Below are positions 33,946-44,426 of a DNA stretch of 64,000 bases, one piece after another (positions within the stretch are counted from its first letter, which is position 1; the number at the start of each line of letters is the position of its first letter). Location of the stretch: assembly GCA_029204225.1 (NCBI GenBank), contig CM055110.1:40117515-40181514 (forward strand), written 5' to 3'. The translations under genes were made by a program, and so were the position numbers. The stretch is from Diphasiastrum complanatum (Eukaryota > Streptophyta > Lycopodiopsida > Lycopodiales > Lycopodiaceae). The notes beneath the pieces were generated by a model, which was not told the origin of the DNA, ran no database searches, and saw only the letters and a program-made list of their open reading frames with translations.

Positions 33946-35887
33946 ATCCTTTACTCTCATTACATATGATGAAGCACTCTCATCTACTCTATGATAACTT
34001 AGAAAGATTTGGTTTCTAAGTGTAAGTAATCTAGAAGTATTCTTAATTTCATAGATTGTTTTTAGAGTGTCTCAAGCCTCCTTGGAAGTGGTGCATGTAC
34101 TGATATCTCTTAACACTTCATTTGTGACATTAATTTTAGAAAATGAAGGGCATTCTGGTTCTTTTATTGAATGTTGCAGCTTCATTAGGTGCTGCAGGTT
34201 CTTCTTCAGCTCCACTCACAATGTCCATTACATCTTGTAGAATCAATAATGATTCCATTCTAATCTTCCACTTTGCATAATTGGAAGATGTTAATCTCTC
34301 ACTATGCTCCAAGAAAAGTGAACCAGATGAAGACATCTTCTCTATGAGAAATTCAAGTAATGACAAAGATGGAGTTGAAAATGTTGTTTGCTATTTCAAC
34401 TTAGGATCTAACACTGATAATGTTGATCCAACCTATGAAATCTAGCAGTTGAATGTGAGATCAAACTCTCAACAGAAAAAATCTATCTATCTTGAATTTG
34501 GATCTTGCTTCAATCATAGAAATGAAGCACATGCAAGTAAGAAGTCTATCTCTCCCACAAGTTTCAAAGAACTGATAAACTCTCTAGGAACTTACTTTCA
34601 ACTCAGACACAATAATTTGTATAAAATGAAAAGTCTAAGACCTCACAAAACTTACTTCTATCCAATTCTACTTGATTGACAATGAAAATTGAAAAAATTG
34701 GTGAAAAAGAACTAATGTGTGCTCACTTTGGCATATCCCACAAGATGAGTACTCTCTCAAACTCTTTGATGTCCTAAAATTCTTCTAAAAATAAATCGAA
34801 TTGATTTAGAAACTCGAGCAACACATTCTACTTTTCAATACCTATCCAATAAGCTATAGAACATCAAATTTGGATCATTCATTGAGAAGTAGCACTCAAA
34901 CAAAGAGGGCTGATTTCACACGTGTGAGCTCTGTGTCTGTAAAGGGCTCAGCTGGAGCAGATCAGGCTTGATTTGATCCACTTATGGTCCACAGATGGCT
35001 TGTTTGTCACTGAGTTTGGATTCCTCTCCCAAATCCGAGTTCCTGCAAGCGAAAGCACTGTTGTTCTGATGTATACACCCTCACCTCTTCAAATCATGAA
35101 GCTTTGATACCATGTGAAGTTTTTAGCACATGTGAACTTCACCACACACCTTACAGGATCTTACTGAGGTGTTGTGATTGCACAAGATTGATCAGAGAAC
35201 AAATTACTTGAAAAATCTAAGACAAGAGCACAATGGCATACAACAAACTGCAAAAACTAACTTCTCACTATGAGGAATAAATGTTAGAAATAATGCGCTT
35301 ACAATACCTGCAAAACATCTTCTTCTTCAACTGTGGATTTGATGATTGTTCTTGACCTTGAGTCTGTTTCTGATTCGTTGTAGCCTTCTTGGAGCTTTTC
35401 TGCTTTTGTCGCTTCAAGCCTTTGTTGACAAATAGAGCCTGAGAGGATGCTCAGTATGGGGATAATCACTGCTCTCGAGTAGAGAGAGAAAATCAACACT
35501 TTACAACTCGGGTAGAGAGAGAATGAGTCCAAAACATCAAAATCTCAATATTCACAGTATGGCAAAACATGCCATAGTTTCTCTACATCAAAGAAACTCG
35601 AATTCTTACAGTGGAGTTGCATGGAAAGTCCACTTAAATTAGTTAACTCAATTAGCTGGGATCCACATGTGTAACTACATGCATGGATATTGCATGTACT
35701 ACATGTCACCTCTCAAAATTGCCTAGACATGTGTAGATCACAAAAACTACTTTGCATGTTGCATGCATGCACTCTGAATGACATTGCATGTAGTTTAAAC
35801 TTTTGCATGACATCAAATTTGTATCTACCTAACTCAAACTCGACCTATTACTCGAGATAGGAAGGTATTATTTTACTAATCTTCACA
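33946..35887 (-). mobile_element. 5' part of copia element I
   Basis: Sense order: LTR 35113-35887 (775 bp, TGTGAAGTTT to ATCTTCACA on the plus strand), PBS-like TGGTATCAAAGC at 35101-35112 (one change from the canonical site), leader 34337-35100, and gag from about 34336 to 33951. Gag starts near MSSSGSLFLEHSERLTSSN, is interrupted by frameshift and stop, and is cut by the E LTR at 33945. The leader contains CACGTG at 34919-34924. Confidence 0.8.
33951..34336 (-). pseudogene. Gag N-terminal fragment of element I
   Basis: It encodes ERLTSSNYAKWKIRMESLL, the conserved start of the copia Gag domain also seen in A and B. After a frameshift near 34140 it continues as INVTNEVLRDIS, then an in-frame stop, then a NTSRLLTLRNQIF segment. 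It would have made Gag. It is truncated by element E. Confidence 0.8.
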
Positions 35888-36166
35888 AAGCAAATGGTCA
35901 TCACTCATATTTATTGTTTGGTTGTTGTAATTTTCCAGAGAGTTCAAAGTTTGAAACAGGGAGGAATCATTTCATTCACATTTTATTTGGTTCTTAATAT
36001 TCTAGTTATATCTTGATGTGTAAAATTGATGTAAGAAATAGTAAAGCATCCAATTTGGACACTATTCTCTATATCAATTATGAAAGATACTTACCTTAGA
36101 AAGGAGATCAATACTTAGGATGGAGATCATTTTAAACTTGGATCAAAGTAGTATGGTTAAGATTAT
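35888..36166 (+). other. 3' part of the insert module, element H
   Basis: Matches the 3' halves of the E and F modules: TTTTCCAGAGAGTTCAAAG near 35932, GTAAGAAATAGTAAAGCATCC near 36032, ACTATTCTCTATATCAATTATG, then GATCAAAGTAGTATGGTTAAG. It is bounded on the left by the LTR of I and on the right by the insertion of B. The pre-insertion sequence continues at 42033 directly into the H PPT. Confidence 0.7.
36162..36166. repeat. Target-site duplication ATTAT of element B, left
   Basis: ATTAT at 36162-36166 is repeated at 42028-42032, directly outside the right end of B. A five-base duplication is standard for copia integrases. Confidence 0.95.
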
Positions 36167-36819
36167 TGTGAAAAACTCAGATCCAAAAGATGCTAAAGTT
36201 TCATAAAGATCTTGGCCATGGAAGTTATGCACATCTAGATTGAAAAAATGATAGAAATTGTGATGTTAAGCATACTAAACATCAACTAAACATCAAGATC
36301 TGATCATAAGCTTCCACAAATAGAAACTTGCTGTCCCTGTCCGTACTTCAGAGCCTACAACCTGCATTTCACACGTGTGAAGCCATAGCAACAAAGAAAT
36401 CACAATTCTAGTGGCTAGAATGCAAGATATGAACAAAAAAGTGAGAGAGAAGAAGATGGATCTTCAAAGAGCATAACATTCATTCAATAGAATGAAAATG
36501 AGATGTGTACATACTCGTGGAGATGGCTATTTATAGCAGCCATAGTGTCTCTTGGCCACTTGTCTTATGATAGGCTAAAATTGGGGTCCAATAGGATTCA
36601 CCCATATACCTAGAAATTTGGTCAAATAGGAATGCACCAAATTATGAGCCAATAGAAGAGCTCCACACTCGACCTCCTCTAATTAATGTGACCTCAAAAG
36701 TAGTGTACACATACTTTGGGCCTCTACATACATGTATGAACCTATCTCTAACTTTTATTTGGCCATAGGCCTACAAAATCTCAAGTTAGGAAAATACTAC
36801 TAGTTGACAATTTTTCACA
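36167..36819 (-). repeat. 3' LTR of element B
   Basis: TGTGAAAAACTC to TTTTTCACA on the plus strand. It carries CACGTG at 36372-36377 and the TATA motif at 36528-36535 (TATAAATA in sense). Here CACGTG lies downstream of the TATA box in the sense direction, unlike in A and F. Confidence 0.95.
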
Positions 36820-39800
36820 CTCCCTCTTCAACTAGTTTTAGCATAGATTTAGAAAGTACACCAAGACTTGTTCTATGCTTGAAAAATAAGTCCTTTCCCA
36901 ATGCTTTGGTAAAGATATCAGCCACACATTCCTTTGATGGGACATGTTCAAGCTTGATCTCTTTTGCCAACACTTGTTCTCTCACAAAATGGTAAGCCAC
37001 CTCGATATGTTTGCTCCTTGCATGGAAAACCGGATTGCTTGCTAGACTTTGAGCTGAAAGGTTGTCACAAAAGATGATTGGACTCTCTGAAAAATCCAGC
37101 AAATGAAGCTCCATAATCATCCTCTTGATCCACACCATCTCCTTTGTGCATGATGTCAAAGCTTTGTACTCGGCCTCACTAGAAGAAAGTGATATAGTTG
37201 CTTGTTTCTTCGACATCCATGAGATAGCTCCATCACCTATGAAAATAGCATGTGCATTTATGGATTTTCTATCCATAAGGTCTCCTGCAAAATCTGAATC
37301 TGAAAAACCAAATAAGTTAGGTGATGAGCCTCTATAAACAATGCCAAAATCTTTTGTTCCCGAGATGTATCTCAAGATCCTCTTTCCTAGTTTCCAATGT
37401 TCTATGCTAGGATCTTGCATGAATTGGCTTAATCTACCAACACAATAAGATAAATCAGGTCTTGTGATGGTTAGATATATAAGAGAACCTATTAGCTTCC
37501 TATAGAGAGTAATGTCCTCGAAGGATCTTTCATTACCTCTTATAGTTAGCTTTACATGTGATTCCATAGGTGTATCAATAGGATTTGCATCTACCATATG
37601 AAATCTATTGAGAATAGAAATAGCATACTTCTCTTGTGAAATAAAAGTGATTTGAGAAGTTCTAATTACTTCTATTCCTAAGATATAGCTCAAAAGACCA
37701 AGATCATGCACTTCAAATTCCTTTTTTAGTGCTTTCTTGATATCTTCTATATCTTCCTTGTTCCCTCCACTTAAAATAATGTCATCCACATAAATTAGAA
37801 GGATTGTAACATCATTAGCACTAATTCTAAAGTAAAGTGAATGATCATACTCACTCATAGTGAAGTTTTGAGAAAGTAGAAAAGAGTTAAGCCTAGCATA
37901 CCAACTCCTTGGTGCTTGCTTAAGACCATACAAACTTTTTTGTAGAAAACACACATGATTAGGCTTGCTATGAGAAACATAGCTCTCGGGTTGCTCCATG
38001 TAGACTTCCTCTTCAAGATCACCATTCAAGAAAGCATTAGAAATGTCTAATTGCCAAAGATCCCATCCATAAAGAGTTGCAAGGGAAATGATTACTCTTA
38101 TGCTCACCATCTTTGCCACGGGTGCAAAGGTTTCCTCATAGTCAATGCCATGCTCTTGAGCATAACCTTTAGCCACCAACCTTGCCTTCAACTTGTTGAT
38201 AGATCCATCTTGATTTGTCTTTACCTTGAAGATCCATTTGCATCCAATTGCACTTTTGCCCTTTGGAAGCTCCACCAATCTCCATGTGTTGTTCTTCATA
38301 AGTGCTTCAAACTCAAGATCCATTGCTTGGATCCATTCCTCTTTTTGCCTTGCTTCATCTACACATGAAGGTACATCAAAAGAAGTTAGGAAAGCATAGT
38401 TGGATCCATCCACCACTTGCTTACCTTTGCCATCATAAGTGAGCCTTGAGGGTTTCACTTTATGCCTTGGAGTTCTCCTTGGAATTTGACTTGAAGAGGC
38501 TTCTTCAACATCCACATCCAATGTGTCATCAACTCCATTGTCATCAAGCACATTAGTTGCAACAACACCATCATCACTTGAAACAACTTTTGGAATGTTA
38601 CTTTCATCAAAAATGACATCCCTACTTGTGAACACTTTCTTGATTGAAGGAACATAAATCCTATATGCTTTGCTTACTTCACTATAACCAACAAAAATGC
38701 CCTTTCTTGAAGATGGATCCTCCTTAGTTCTATCATCAAGAGTAATGTTGAAGTAGCAAATGCATCCAAAAGTTCTTAGAAACTTGACATTAGGCTTCAT
38801 ACCAAACAAAGCTTCAAAAGGGGTTTTTCCTTCCAATACAACACTTGGCCATCTATTGCATAGGAAATTTGCACACAACAAAGCATCACTCCAAAAAGGT
38901 TTAGGAAGATTAGCATTCAATCTCATTGCCTTTGCACTCTCACACAAGGTTCTATTCTTCCTCTCGGCCACTCCATTTTGTTGTGGTGTTCTTGGACATG
39001 TGTACTCCCTCTTGATCCCATGCTCATCGCAAAAGGCTTTGAATTTGTTAGAAATGTATTCACCACCATTGTCGCTCCTCAAGCATTTGATTTTGGTTGT
39101 AAATTGAGTCTCAATAGCAACTTTGAACTTGACAAACACATCAAACACCTCATCCTTGCTCTTTAGTAGATAAACCCAACAAAATCTACTAAAATCATCA
39201 ATGAAAGTTACATACATCTTAGCACCTCCATTGCTAATTGTAGTAACACCATGAATATCCGAATGCAAGAGAGAAAAAGGCATCTTAGATCTAGATATAG
39301 ATCTAGTATATGGCAATCTATGTGATTTAGACAAAGCACATTCTTCACAAACATGATTCAAGCAAGTAAGAGACTTGGGAAGTCCCCTTACTACCTCCTT
39401 TTTGGCTATTACCTCCAAGGCCTTGTAGTTGAGATGTCCCATCCTTTTATGCCATACCTCTTGAATTGACATTTGTTCATTTGCCATGCATCCAACTTGG
39501 TTAGCAACAACACATGCATCAAGCTTGAACAATTTCCCTTGCCTTTTCCCTTTTGCAATGATACTACACCCCTTTTTGATCAAGCAAGCATCACCATCAA
39601 ACTCAACTTTGAATCCTTTGTCAAGCATTTGGCTTACACTAAGTAAGTTCTTGGTAATGGATGGAATGAGCAAAACATCTTTCAATTCTATATTCCTATT
39701 TGTAGAAAGTGAAATAGGAATTGTGCCAATCCCCTTGATTGTACACTCACCATCATTTGCGGTATAGATTACCTTCCTATCACCATCAAATGCCATTAAA

Positions 39801-40765
39801 GATGAAAAATACTCTTTATGATATGTCATATGAGAAGTGGCTCCACTATCAATCCACCAAGGATCAATGTCTCCATGATTAGCCAACAAGCAAGATGACA
39901 TAACAAAAGCATCATTTGAAAGAAGCTCATCCCCACCCTCATCAATAGTTAGATTGGTTTGCTTTTCCCCTTGATCCCTCTTTTTCTTAAAACAATCACT
40001 AGCAAAATGCCCTTTGACTCCACAATAGAAACATTTTAGCTTAGATCTATCCTTCTTTTTGCCAAAAGTAGAGTGCTCACCTTGGTCTTGCCCTTTAGAC
40101 CAATTGCTTTTACCTTTGCCCTTGAACTTGCCTTTAGAGAACATTGCCTCCTCTTCTCCTCCTTGAGATGTAGAAGATGCTCCCACTCTTGCTTGCAACC
40201 TGAATTCTTCAGCCAACAAGACCTCTTGCAAGTCTCCAACACTTGGTAAACATTTTTGGATAGCATAACTTTGAACAAGATTAGCATGATCATCCAACAA
40301 GCCATTGAGAATCACTTGAACAAGCTCCTCATTATTTATGCCATCATTAATGCATGCTAACTCATCATTCAATGCTTTAACTCTCAAAACAAAAGCATGT
40401 CCATTCTCACTCTTCTTTTGCATACAAGAAAAGATTTGCCTTCTTAAAGTCAACACTCTAGAAGTAGACTTGGATTCATAAACCTTCTTCAAGGCTTCCC
40501 AAGCTTCACTAGATGATGTGCACTTACCAACCTCTTTGATAAGCTCATTTGTCACATTCATCTTGATCATGTGAAGGGCTTTCTTTGCCCTCTTGTCATA
40601 CCTCAATTGTTCTTGAGGTGCCAAAGGTCTCTCCTCCACACCTACAACAATATCCATCAACTCATTCATCTCAAGCAAAGACTCCATCCTTACTTTCCAA
40701 GTAGAATAGTTGAGGGAGGTAAGCCTATCATTGCTTTCCAACATGTAGCCTCCATTTGTAGCCAT
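36815..40765 (-). CDS. gag-pol: Copia Gag-Pol polyprotein, element B
   Basis: The ORF gives 1,316 residues, the same length class and start as A. Domains in order: copia Gag domain, CCHC knuckle CFYCGVKGHFASDC near 245, protease WWIDSGATSHM near 303, zinc region WHKRMGH, integrase LLHSDIHG, RSDNGGEY and GVAERKN, RT with LDISNAFLNG and YVDDIILSG, and RNase H with DSDFAGD, SSSEAEY and a downstream FCDNLSAQ. The stop TGA at 36815-36817 lies inside the LTR, as in A. A and B are related but clearly distinct in sequence, so they are separate subfamilies. No frameshift or missing catalytic residue was seen. Confidence 0.96.
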   Translation of the reverse strand: MATNGGYMLESNDRLTSLNYSTWKVRMESLLEMNELMDIVVGVEERPLAPQEQLRYDKRAKKALHMIKMNVTNELIKEVGKCTSSSEAWEALKKVYESKSTSRVLTLRRQIFSCMQKKSENGHAFVLRVKALNDELACINDGINNEELVQVILNGLLDDHANLVQSYAIQKCLPSVGDLQEVLLAEEFRLQARVGASSTSQGGEEEAMFSKGKFKGKGKSNWSKGQDQGEHSTFGKKKDRSKLKCFYCGVKGHFASDCFKKKRDQGEKQTNLTIDEGGDELLSNDAFVMSSCLLANHGDIDPWWIDSGATSHMTYHKEYFSSLMAFDGDRKVIYTANDGECTIKGIGTIPISLSTNRNIELKDVLLIPSITKNLLSVSQMLDKGFKVEFDGDACLIKKGCSIIAKGKRQGKLFKLDACVVANQVGCMANEQMSIQEVWHKRMGHLNYKALEVIAKKEVVRGLPKSLTCLNHVCEECALSKSHRLPYTRSISRSKMPFSLLHSDIHGVTTISNGGAKMYVTFIDDFSRFCWVYLLKSKDEVFDVFVKFKVAIETQFTTKIKCLRSDNGGEYISNKFKAFCDEHGIKREYTCPRTPQQNGVAERKNRTLCESAKAMRLNANLPKPFWSDALLCANFLCNRWPSVVLEGKTPFEALFGMKPNVKFLRTFGCICYFNITLDDRTKEDPSSRKGIFVGYSEVSKAYRIYVPSIKKVFTSRDVIFDESNIPKVVSSDDGVVATNVLDDNGVDDTLDVDVEEASSSQIPRRTPRHKVKPSRLTYDGKGKQVVDGSNYAFLTSFDVPSCVDEARQKEEWIQAMDLEFEALMKNNTWRLVELPKGKSAIGCKWIFKVKTNQDGSINKLKARLVAKGYAQEHGIDYEETFAPVAKMVSIRVIISLATLYGWDLWQLDISNAFLNGDLEEEVYMEQPESYVSHSKPNHVCFLQKSLYGLKQAPRSWYARLNSFLLSQNFTMSEYDHSLYFRISANDVTILLIYVDDIILSGGNKEDIEDIKKALKKEFEVHDLGLLSYILGIEVIRTSQITFISQEKYAISILNRFHMVDANPIDTPMESHVKLTIRGNERSFEDITLYRKLIGSLIYLTITRPDLSYCVGRLSQFMQDPSIEHWKLGKRILRYISGTKDFGIVYRGSSPNLFGFSDSDFAGDLMDRKSINAHAIFIGDGAISWMSKKQATISLSSSEAEYKALTSCTKEMVWIKRMIMELHLLDFSESPIIFCDNLSAQSLASNPVFHARSKHIEVAYHFVREQVLAKEIKLEHVPSKECVADIFTKALGKDLFFKHRTSLGVLSKSMLKLVEEGV
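36820..36832 (-). other. Polypurine tract of element B
   Basis: In sense GTTGAAGAGGGAG, directly next to the 3' LTR, also coding for the last residues of the polyprotein. Confidence 0.9.
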
Positions 40766-41362
40766 GTTGCAATGATTGATCTCTGATCTTTGACCTGTTC
40801 CAATGCACTAAGCACTCTCTTGAATCAACAAATGAAACACAAGAAGAAATCACAAAGATTTGGAACCTAAAACCTTACTTTTTCTCTCTTTTCCTCACTT
40901 TTTCCTCAATTTTAGCCACTAGTTTTATGATTTCTTGATCAAACCAAGACCAAACCTCAATATACTTGCTTTTCCCTCACTCCTAAGATTGAAATACACT
41001 CTTGAATCATTCAGCAAACTGAAAATCAGAGGGTTACATCAATTTTGAAGTTTTTGACAAGAAGAAGCAAGAAATTGAATCAAAAAACTATATGCTAGAA
41101 TGGAAAACTAATAGGATCTTGTTGGATCTTGCATCTCCCTCTTTCCAAAACAAATTTTGTCTCCTTATTCTGATAAGTACAGAGGGAATTCGCCCTACTT
41201 CAATTGAAATGCATACAAATGATGTTTTGATCACAAAGATCCAATTTCTACACATAAATCAACAAGATTTTTAGCTAGAAACTTGATTGGAATGCTACAA
41301 AAGCAAACTCGCCCACAAATCTCTTCTAAATCTGGCAAAACCTGCACATTTGGCCGCCTAAT

Positions 41363-41374
41363 GCTCTGATACCA
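41363..41374 (-). other. Primer-binding site of element B
   Basis: TGGTATCAGAGC on the minus strand, adjacent to the 5' LTR, initiator tRNA-Met type. Confidence 0.95.
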
Positions 41375-42027
41375 TGTGAAAAACTCAGATCCAAAAGATG
41401 CTAAAGTTTCATAAAGATCTTGGCCATGGAAGTTATGCACATCTAGATTGAAAAAATGATAGAAATTGTGATGTTAAGCATACTAAACATCAACTAAACA
41501 TCAAGATCTGATCATAAGCTTCCACAAACAGAAACTTGCTGTCCCTGTCCGTACTTCAGAGCCTACAACCTGCATTTCACACGTGTGAAGCCATAGCAAC
41601 AAAGAAATCACAATTCTAGTGGCTAGAATGCAAGATATGAACAAAAAAGTGAGAGAGAAGAAGATGGATCTTCAAAGAGCATAACATTCATTCAATAGAA
41701 TGAAAATGAGATGTGTACATACTCGTGGAGATGGCTATTTATAGCAGCCATAGTGCCTCTTGGCCACTTGTCTTATGATAGGCTAAAATTGGGGTCCAAT
41801 AGGATTCACCCATATACCTAGAAATTTGGTCAAATAGGAATGCACCAAATTATGAGCCAATAGAAGAGCTCCACACTCGACCTCCTCTAATTAATGTGAC
41901 CTCAAAAGTAGTGTACACATACTTTGGGCCTCTACATACATGTATGAACCTATCTCTAACTTTTATTTGGCCATAGGCCTACAAAATCTCAAGTTAGGAA
42001 AATACTACTAGTTGACAATTTTTCACA
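41375..42027 (-). repeat. 5' LTR of element B
   Basis: This is the promoter-bearing copy. TATAAATA in the sense direction occupies 41736-41743, and CACGTG occupies 41580-41585. Confidence 0.95.
41736..41743 (-). promoter_or_regulatory. TATA box in the 5' LTR of B
   Basis: TATAAATA in sense, about 290 bp from the LTR start. It is the clearest core promoter in the window and is expected to direct the genomic RNA of B. Confidence 0.7.
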
Positions 42028-42032
42028 ATTAT
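42028..42032. repeat. Target-site duplication ATTAT of element B, right
   Basis: Right-hand copy of the ATTAT at 36162-36166. Confidence 0.95.
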
Positions 42033-42660
42033 GCCAAAACTAGTTGAAGAGGGAGTGTGAGAGATTTTAACAAGTTTAGTCATATTTTGGTAAATTGTCA
42101 ATTGAGGTAGAAACTCGTTTTAGAATTAGAGATAAACTTTTTGAAGTTATAATAGTTTAAAATACATTCAATAACACGTTTTGAAAGTGTGGGAAAGTTG
42201 GTAGTCAAGTTTGAGAGAGATTCAAATTTGAAATTTGGGTACACTGAATCTAGTCCCAAAATAGCAGGGTTTTTCATATTGGAGGGAAAGCCAAGTGGCA
42301 AAGTAGGATTTGGACCTGTTATATATTGTTGTGACTCGTGGAGAAAGGGATCTTCTCTCTTCTCTCTCTCATTTCATCATTATACATAGTTCTCTTTGGT
42401 GTTATCTTGCAATTCTATGATGTAGAATGATCATTTATTGCTATTTTCGGTTGCACACGTGTGAAATACAATAGAGTATTGTAATTGTTCAGACAACAAC
42501 AATATTTTATGTTTTGGTTCATGTTTGATCAGTATCTCTTAGAGTTTGCATCTCATTTTGTATGTAGATGCTGATTTTTCTACATTGGCAAGATTGTTGG
42601 TTTGCTCTCCAAAGATCAGGGACATGGATTTGGATCTTGAATGATCTAAAATCCTTCACA
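42033..42660 (+). repeat. PPT and 3' LTR of element H
   Basis: Bases 42043-42055 carry GTTGAAGAGGGAG, and the 605-bp LTR follows at 42056-42660 (TGTGAGAGAT to ATCCTTCACA). CACGTG lies at 42456-42461 and a TATATATT-like box near 42320. It is related to the E LTR but clearly diverged. Element H survives only as this end and the module piece at 35888-36166. Confidence 0.8.
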
Positions 42661-42884
42661 GTTATGGCAAATGTTGTTCAAGACAATCAAGCAAGCACAA
42701 CTAATTCATAGCTAATCTCTTTTTAGCTTGATTATTATAAGAACACGTGACATTTTAGCAATTGGATTTAGGAAAAATTTAGCTATTTTATATTGGATGT
42801 GAAATGGCTTAGAGATATTTACAATGATCCCAATGCAACTATGAGAAAATATGTGAGTATTTTGTTGTAGACTCAAATGTAAGT
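42661..42884. other. Short spacer between H and F, no feature
   Basis: AT-rich sequence with no ORF or repeat recognised. Its last five bases (TAAGT, 42880-42884) are the left target duplication of F. Confidence 0.5.
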
Positions 42885-43538
42885 TGTGAAAATTGTCAAC
42901 ATTTCCTAGCTAGTTTGAGGCCTAAATTGGGAATTTTTGTACATAGTTTTGGATCTAACCTTTCACACGTGTGAAAGAGACCTAGATACTTTTATTCTAG
43001 TATATATTTCATGTTGAAGAAGTCTCAAACTTCGGGACCTTCTAAATGACACTAAAATCATGTTATTTGGACATATAGGCCAAAATTGGCTATTTTAGGT
43101 TACTGGTGTCCTAAAATTGGGTCCTAAGTTCTAGAGAGAGGAGAGAGAGTCATCTCTCTCACCTATATTAGGCTGAAATTCGTGGAGAACAGGTTGGAGA
43201 AACCTTTTGTATGCTTCATTGAGATCAATAGATCATTGTCATTGTTTCTTCCTCCATTGAGAGCATTGTTGTGTGTATTGTCTTCAAGCTATTGTGTATG
43301 ATCTTAGGTGCTTTCCAAAAGTGGTAGGCTGATGTATTATGGACTGTATAATGCTATTTTGGGCCGCACTTGATGTTTATGGAAGTTTCCATTTGTGGTA
43401 AATGCTTTTTGATCAAGTTCTTTGCATTCTAGGTAGCATAGAATGTGTTGCCAATTCCTAGCTTATGTAGTTTGGAGTGCAAGCATTCAAGCCAATGATC
43501 TTGGAGTTTAGATCCACTTAGGATCTGTATTTTTCACA
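42885..43538 (+). repeat. 5' LTR of element F
   Basis: TGTGAAAATTGTC to GTATTTTTCACA. The perfect 16-base palindrome TTTCACACGTGTGAAA spans about 42961-42976 in U3. The R/U5 portion (from about GTGGAGAACAGG) is nearly identical to the A LTR, but U3 is not. Confidence 0.95.
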
Positions 43539-43550
43539 TGGTATCAGAGC
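43539..43550 (+). other. Primer-binding site of element F
   Basis: TGGTATCAGAGC directly after the 5' LTR. Confidence 0.95.
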
Positions 43551-43759
43551 TGGTTGGCTTCTATCTATAGTACGTATTCCATTTTTGGTGATATTTGGAT
43601 GTTTGATCAAGTTCTAGCATGATTTTGCATTGCTTTGTTGATCAAATCTTACTAACCTTTGTTTTGTGAGTTGAACTTGTGGATCAAAAGCATATTTCAG
43701 GTCTATTGAAGATCAGAGGCTGAAAAGAAACTATTTTGGATCAGATCATAACACCTAAT
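43551..43759 (+). other. Leader start of F, before nested fragment G
   Basis: It matches the reverse complement of the A leader next to its PBS. The last 64 bases (43696-43759) are repeated at 46610-46673 on the other side of G. Confidence 0.9.
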
Positions 43760-44413
43760 TGTAAAAAATACAGATCCTAAGTGGATCTAAACTCCAAGAT
43801 CATTGGCTTGAATGCTTGCACTCCAAACTACATAAGCTAGGAATTGGCAACACATTCTATGCTACCTAGAATGCAAAGAACTTGATCAAAAAGCATTTAC
43901 CACAAATGAAAACTTCCATAAACATCAAGTGCGGCCCAAAATAGCATTATACAGTCCATAATACATCAGCCTACCACTTTTGGAAAGCACCTAAGATCAT
44001 ACACAATAGCTTGAAGACAATACACACAACAATGCTCTCAATGGAGGAAGAAACAATGACAATGATCTATTGATCTCAATGAAGCATACAAAAGGTTTCT
44101 CCAACCTGTTCTCCATGAATTTCAGCCTAATATAGGTGAGAGAGATGACTCTCTCTCCTCTCTCTAGAACTTAGGACCCAATTTTAGGACACCAGTAACC
44201 TAAAATAGCCAATTTTGGCCTATATGTCCAAATAACATGATTTTAGTGTCATTTAGAAGGTCCTGAAGTTTGAGACTTCTTCAACATGAAATATATACTA
44301 GAATAAAAGTATCTAGGTCTCTTTCACACGTGTGAAAGGTTAGATCCAAAACTATGTACAAAAATTGCCAATTTAGGCCTCAAACTAGCTAGGAAATGTT
44401 GACAATTTTCACA
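43760..44413 (-). repeat. 3' LTR of fragment G
   Basis: A 654-bp LTR of the F type in inverted orientation relative to F. CACGTG at 44327-44332. The fourth base of the plus-strand end is A instead of G. Confidence 0.92.
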
Positions 44414-44426
44414 CTCCCTCTTCAAC

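Larger units (their letters stand above)
36167..42027 (-). mobile_element. Complete Ty1/copia retrotransposon, element B
   Basis: The element is 5,861 bp with 653-bp LTRs (36167-36819 and 41375-42027) that differ at about two bases by eye, a perfect five-base target duplication, PBS at 41363-41374, a leader of about 600 bp without obvious repeats, one uninterrupted gag-pol ORF and a PPT. Structurally it is fully autonomous and very young. It sits 23 bp upstream of the 3' LTR of element H. Confidence 0.97.

Noticed and set aside
36804-36995. Small plus-strand ORFs inside element B (also 38051-38368, 39486-39767)
   Set aside because: All lie antisense to the intact B polyprotein and have no independent support.
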